In this document: in pieces, positions 14,407 through 16,724 of the stretch
Layout: each line of letters starts with the position of its first letter
Numbering within the stretch: position 1 is the stretch's first letter
DNA from: an uncultured Fusibacter sp.
GTDB taxonomy: Bacteria; Bacillota; Clostridia; Peptostreptococcales; Acidaminobacteraceae
Direction of reading: 5' to 3'
NCBI GenBank assembly: GCA_937958285.1
Contig: CALFXQ010000243.1
Location: forward strand, 1-16,724
DNA: 16,724 nt
Position numbers and translations under genes: made by a program
Notes under the pieces: model-generated
Databases searched by the model: none
What the model was told of the DNA's origin: nothing
The model's input: the letters and a program-made list of their open reading frames with translations, nothing else

Positions 14407-15750
14407 ATGAAATTAAAAGACTATCTTGCATTGCTGGGCACAATGATTGTGGTAGCGGTGCCTGCGATCATTGAAATGAGCTTAAATACGGGTTTAATGG
14501 TGGCGGATACTTTAATGGTTAGCCGCTTAGTGGGGAAAGAAGCGCTTTCGGCAGTAGGTGTAGCGAACAGCGTTATGTACACCCTAATTTTTGTCTTTAC
14601 AGCATTTAACACAGGTGCAGTGGCAATGATTAGCAGAAGTTATGGTGAAAAAGATCTGGGAAAGGCCAAGGAAATTGCAAATCTTAATTTGGTGTTAAAT
14701 GCAGGTATCGGTATAGTGGTCATGTTTCTCGCTTACATCCTAAGAAATGTGCTATTTATGCCCTACGATATTTCACCAGAAGTGCGTAGCCAAGTTTACA
14801 TTTACTACGACATCGTCATGCTAGGAATGGCATTTCAATTCGTTTCCTTTGCCTTTGCATCGATTTCAAGAGGTGTTGAAGACACCAGAACCCCAATGAT
14901 GATTACCCTTGTTGCAAATATCGTGAATGTGGTATTTAATTACCTTTTAATCGAAGGGGTATGGATCTTCCCACAACTCAAGGTTGCCGGTGCTGCATGG
15001 GCAACCACGCTATCGCGCGTCGTGGCAGTAAGCATCTATATCTGGATGTTTTATGGGGGAAAGCACAAGCTCAAGCTATTGTGGCGTGAACTTAGGCTTA
15101 AGACAACGTATTTAAAAACGCTGTGGCGTATTGCTTATCCTGGAGCTGTTGAGCAGTTTTTAATGCAAACTGCGTTTTTGGTTGCAGGTATTATTATTAC
15201 AACTCTAGATACCGATTCAGAAGCGCTTTTTAGAATCCTTCTCAATATTGAGTCGACTAGCTTTATGCCTGCTGTTGGAATCTCCATAGCTGCAGCGACA
15301 CTGGTTGGAAAATCACTCGGCGAAAAACAGATAGAAAAAGCATATGCAATCGGCAAGCTTGCTGGCATCGTCGGGATCTTATGGGGCGTGATTATTGGAC
15401 TGGTATTTATTGCAGTGCCCTCGCAATTGGTGTGGCTATTTACAGATGACCAGTCAATTATTGCAATTGGTGTAGGTGTTATGTTCTTTTTAGGGGTCAA
15501 TCAACCACTTTTAAACTTCAACATCGCCATGTCGGGAGCCCTTAGAGGTGCCGGCGATACAAACGCAATTATGAGGCTAACTGCCATGCGTTTATGGCTG
15601 TTATTTGTACCGCTGACCTATATTTCAATCGTGTGGTTAAATCACGGTGTTTCAGGCCTGTGGTACGCTGAAATCGCCTCTTTTATTATTTTTAGCGCTG
15701 TAATGTATCGGAGATTTGCAAGTAAAAAATGGGCAGAAATCGCGATTTAG
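14407..15750 (+). CDS. MATE-family multidrug/metabolite efflux protein
   Basis: This 447-residue integral membrane protein, with about 12 hydrophobic segments, should export organic compounds in exchange for Na+ or H+. The family pattern is clear in the N-lobe: AIIEMSLNTGLMVADTLMVSRLVG, with P19 in the first helix, then ALSAVGVANSV and the loop ISRSYGEKDLGKAKEIA. The C-lobe repeats it with GIAAATLVG-like and KSLGEKQIEKAYAIG motifs and GALRGAGDTN. The length fits the family (440-480). AAGGAG lies 10 bases upstream. The gene is 10 bases before a cysteine-peptidase gene, so the two are probably co-transcribed. The substrate cannot be deduced; homologues include DinF and NorM type proteins. Confidence 0.92.
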   Translation: MKLKDYLALLGTMIVVAVPAIIEMSLNTGLMVADTLMVSRLVGKEALSAVGVANSVMYTLIFVFTAFNTGAVAMISRSYGEKDLGKAKEIANLNLVLNAGIGIVVMFLAYILRNVLFMPYDISPEVRSQVYIYYDIVMLGMAFQFVSFAFASISRGVEDTRTPMMITLVANIVNVVFNYLLIEGVWIFPQLKVAGAAWATTLSRVVAVSIYIWMFYGGKHKLKLLWRELRLKTTYLKTLWRIAYPGAVEQFLMQTAFLVAGIIITTLDTDSEALFRILLNIESTSFMPAVGISIAAATLVGKSLGEKQIEKAYAIGKLAGIVGILWGVIIGLVFIAVPSQLVWLFTDDQSIIAIGVGVMFFLGVNQPLLNFNIAMSGALRGAGDTNAIMRLTAMRLWLLFVPLTYISIVWLNHGVSGLWYAEIASFIIFSAVMYRRFASKKWAEIAI

Positions 15751-15756
15751 AGGAGG
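15751..15756 (+). promoter_or_regulatory. Ribosome binding site deciding the start of the C39-like peptidase gene
   Basis: AGGAGG sits directly after the MATE stop codon and 4 bases before ATG 15761. A possible start at 15716 lies inside the MATE gene without an SD and would bury this site. Confidence 0.8.
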
Positions 15757-15760
15757 CCCT

Positions 15761-16528
15761 ATGCGCTATATACGTTGGTCAATTGCAGCGGTTGTCATCC
15801 TGTCCCTCATTGTAGGGTATCAGTTCGGATACCTAGTTGGGCCAGACCCCTTCGTCAGCGCAACGTACAATCAGCAGTGGTCATCGTCTACTTCTAATGC
15901 TTATATTCAAACATTAAAAGCCAATTCAAAAGTATGGGGTTTAGGCCAACAGTTAATCGCCTATCATAGTCTAGACCGCGATTACCCGTGGTATGTGGAT
16001 CAGGGAACCACAGGCATCCACAGCAATGACAACTGTGGGCCAAGTGTGGTTTCAATGGCTATAAAGTGGTATCATCAGAAGTCTGAATTATCCGCGGACT
16101 GGGCGAGACTCTATAAAAGACCCTGGGGCGGATGGTGGTATGCCAAAGACATAATGGCGATTCTAGAGAAATTTGAAGTGCCATACGATCAAATCTCAGT
16201 TTCGAAAATATCCCATTTGGTCACCTTGCTTCAAAATGGAAGATTACTTATTACATGCAACACGATGGGGCAGATACCGCGAGGCGATGTCGATAGCCGA
16301 ATCAATAGATTTTACGATTTCGATAGTGGACACTTTCTGGTGATTAAAGGTTATGTTCAAGTAGATGAAACCCTTTATTTTCAAGTGCTTGATCCTAATA
16401 ATTGGTCGAGTTTTAACAACGATGGCACACCCAAGGGGCGAGATCGATATTATGAGGCAAAAGCGTTGCTTAATGCAATCCAAGTCTGGTATCCCTATGT
16501 AATTGCCATCGATGCGAAAGTCAATTAG
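15761..16528 (+). CDS. Membrane-anchored C39-like (papain-fold) cysteine peptidase
   Basis: This 255-residue protein has an N-terminal signal-anchor (about 7-26, no clear cleavage site), so the rest should lie outside the membrane. The catalytic pattern of the Peptidase_C39_2 group is visible: nucleophile C92 in SNDNCGPSVVSMA, H191 in DSGHFLVIKGY, and D211 with N213 in VLDPNNW. A Trp-rich PWGGWW patch (121-126) lies between them. Related proteins cleave peptides or bacteriocin leaders, but many stand-alone members have no known substrate. The start at 15761 is supported by an AGGAGG. The gene follows the MATE gene by 10 bases, suggesting a linked function or simple co-transcription. An intrinsic terminator follows. 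Confidence 0.82.
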   Translation: MRYIRWSIAAVVILSLIVGYQFGYLVGPDPFVSATYNQQWSSSTSNAYIQTLKANSKVWGLGQQLIAYHSLDRDYPWYVDQGTTGIHSNDNCGPSVVSMAIKWYHQKSELSADWARLYKRPWGGWWYAKDIMAILEKFEVPYDQISVSKISHLVTLLQNGRLLITCNTMGQIPRGDVDSRINRFYDFDSGHFLVIKGYVQVDETLYFQVLDPNNWSSFNNDGTPKGRDRYYEAKALLNAIQVWYPYVIAIDAKVN

Positions 16529-16562
16529 CACCATATAAATTTTACAATATCGAAACATATGT

Positions 16563-16577
16563 CGATAATGATTATCA
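16563..16577. promoter_or_regulatory. Fur-box-like palindrome
   Basis: The bases match the 7-1-7 Fur consensus TGATAATnATTATCA at 13 of 14 fixed positions, and the inner 13 bases are a perfect palindrome. Its place between a stop codon and a terminator is unusual for an operator, so a chance or structural role remains possible. Confidence 0.5.
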
Positions 16578-16605
16578 AAGGATGGGGTTTACCCCATCCT
16601 TTTTT
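16577..16605 (+). terminator. Intrinsic terminator of the MATE-peptidase operon
   Basis: An 11-bp stem (16577-16587 with 16592-16602, GGATGGGG core) closes a TTTA loop and ends in a T-run at 16600-16605. It is a textbook Rho-independent terminator 48 bases after the peptidase stop codon. Confidence 0.93.
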
Positions 16606-16724
16606 ACTTAGTAAAGCGGATAACAGTTGAAAACGCTAGATAATGAAGTCCCATATACTTTTCTAGCAAAGAAGTTAAAAGTACATGAGAGAAGTGTGAA
16701 TAAAATGTGAACGGAATTGTCATA

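Larger units (their letters stand above)
16529..16724. other. Non-coding tail: Fur-like box, terminator and upstream region of the next locus
   Basis: These 196 bases carry the Fur-like palindrome and terminator listed separately. An inverted repeat TATCGA/TCGATA (16548-16553 with 16562-16567) overlaps the palindrome. After the terminator there is a TGTGAA direct repeat with 11-base spacing (16695-16711). No convincing gene or complete promoter is visible after the terminator. Confidence 0.5.

Noticed and set aside
15716..15760. Longer N-terminus for the C39-like peptidase
   Set aside because: It would lie inside the MATE gene, lacks an SD, and would place 15 polar residues before a well-formed signal-anchor.

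Overview
The window reads as a chromosomal segment of a low-to-moderate G+C bacterium, most likely a member of the Bacillota (Firmicutes) or a relative. The evidence is strong AGGAGG-type Shine-Dalgarno (SD) sites before almost every gene, TATAAT-like -10 boxes, GTG starts and a CheY of the Bacillus subtilis type. The peptide-binding protein has a plain Sec signal peptide without a lipobox cysteine. That is unusual for a Gram-positive cell and would fit an organism with an outer membrane. I cannot name the genus.

Layout. (1) 1-399 is the 3' end of an unrecognised gene. (2) 456-6018 is a complete peptide-import operon in the order binding protein, two permeases, two ATPases (dppABCDF/oppABCDF type). 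A hairpin lies between the binding-protein gene and the permeases, and a strong terminator follows at 6065-6107. (3) 6125-13792 on the minus strand is a compact five-gene unit that I do not recognise as a described system. It holds, in transcription order, a Yip1-like membrane protein, a second small multi-pass membrane protein, a 1521-residue exported modular protein, and two 326-residue soluble proteins that look like diverged copies of each other. (4) 13793-13940 is a divergent control region. On its other side is a stand-alone cheY-like response regulator (13941-14303) with an extended -10 promoter. (5) 14407-16528 is a two-gene unit of a MATE-family exporter and a membrane-anchored C39-like cysteine peptidase. 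It ends in an intrinsic terminator at 16577-16605, and a near-perfect Fur-box palindrome touches that terminator.

How the genes may work together. The Dpp/Opp proteins form one ABC importer: the binding protein captures peptides, the two permeases form the channel, and the two ATPases drive it. The five minus-strand genes are tightly packed (gaps of 9 and 11 bases, a 4-base overlap, then a gap of 14 bases) and probably make one membrane-linked machine or surface structure. The large exported protein would be its main product, the two small membrane proteins a membrane partner or export aid, and the paralogous pair cytosolic chaperones, regulators or protective partners. That functional picture is inference; only the gene layout, signal peptide, membrane segments and similarity of the pair are seen in the sequence. 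No RNA gene, CRISPR array, insertion sequence or stretch over 300 bases without a gene was found.
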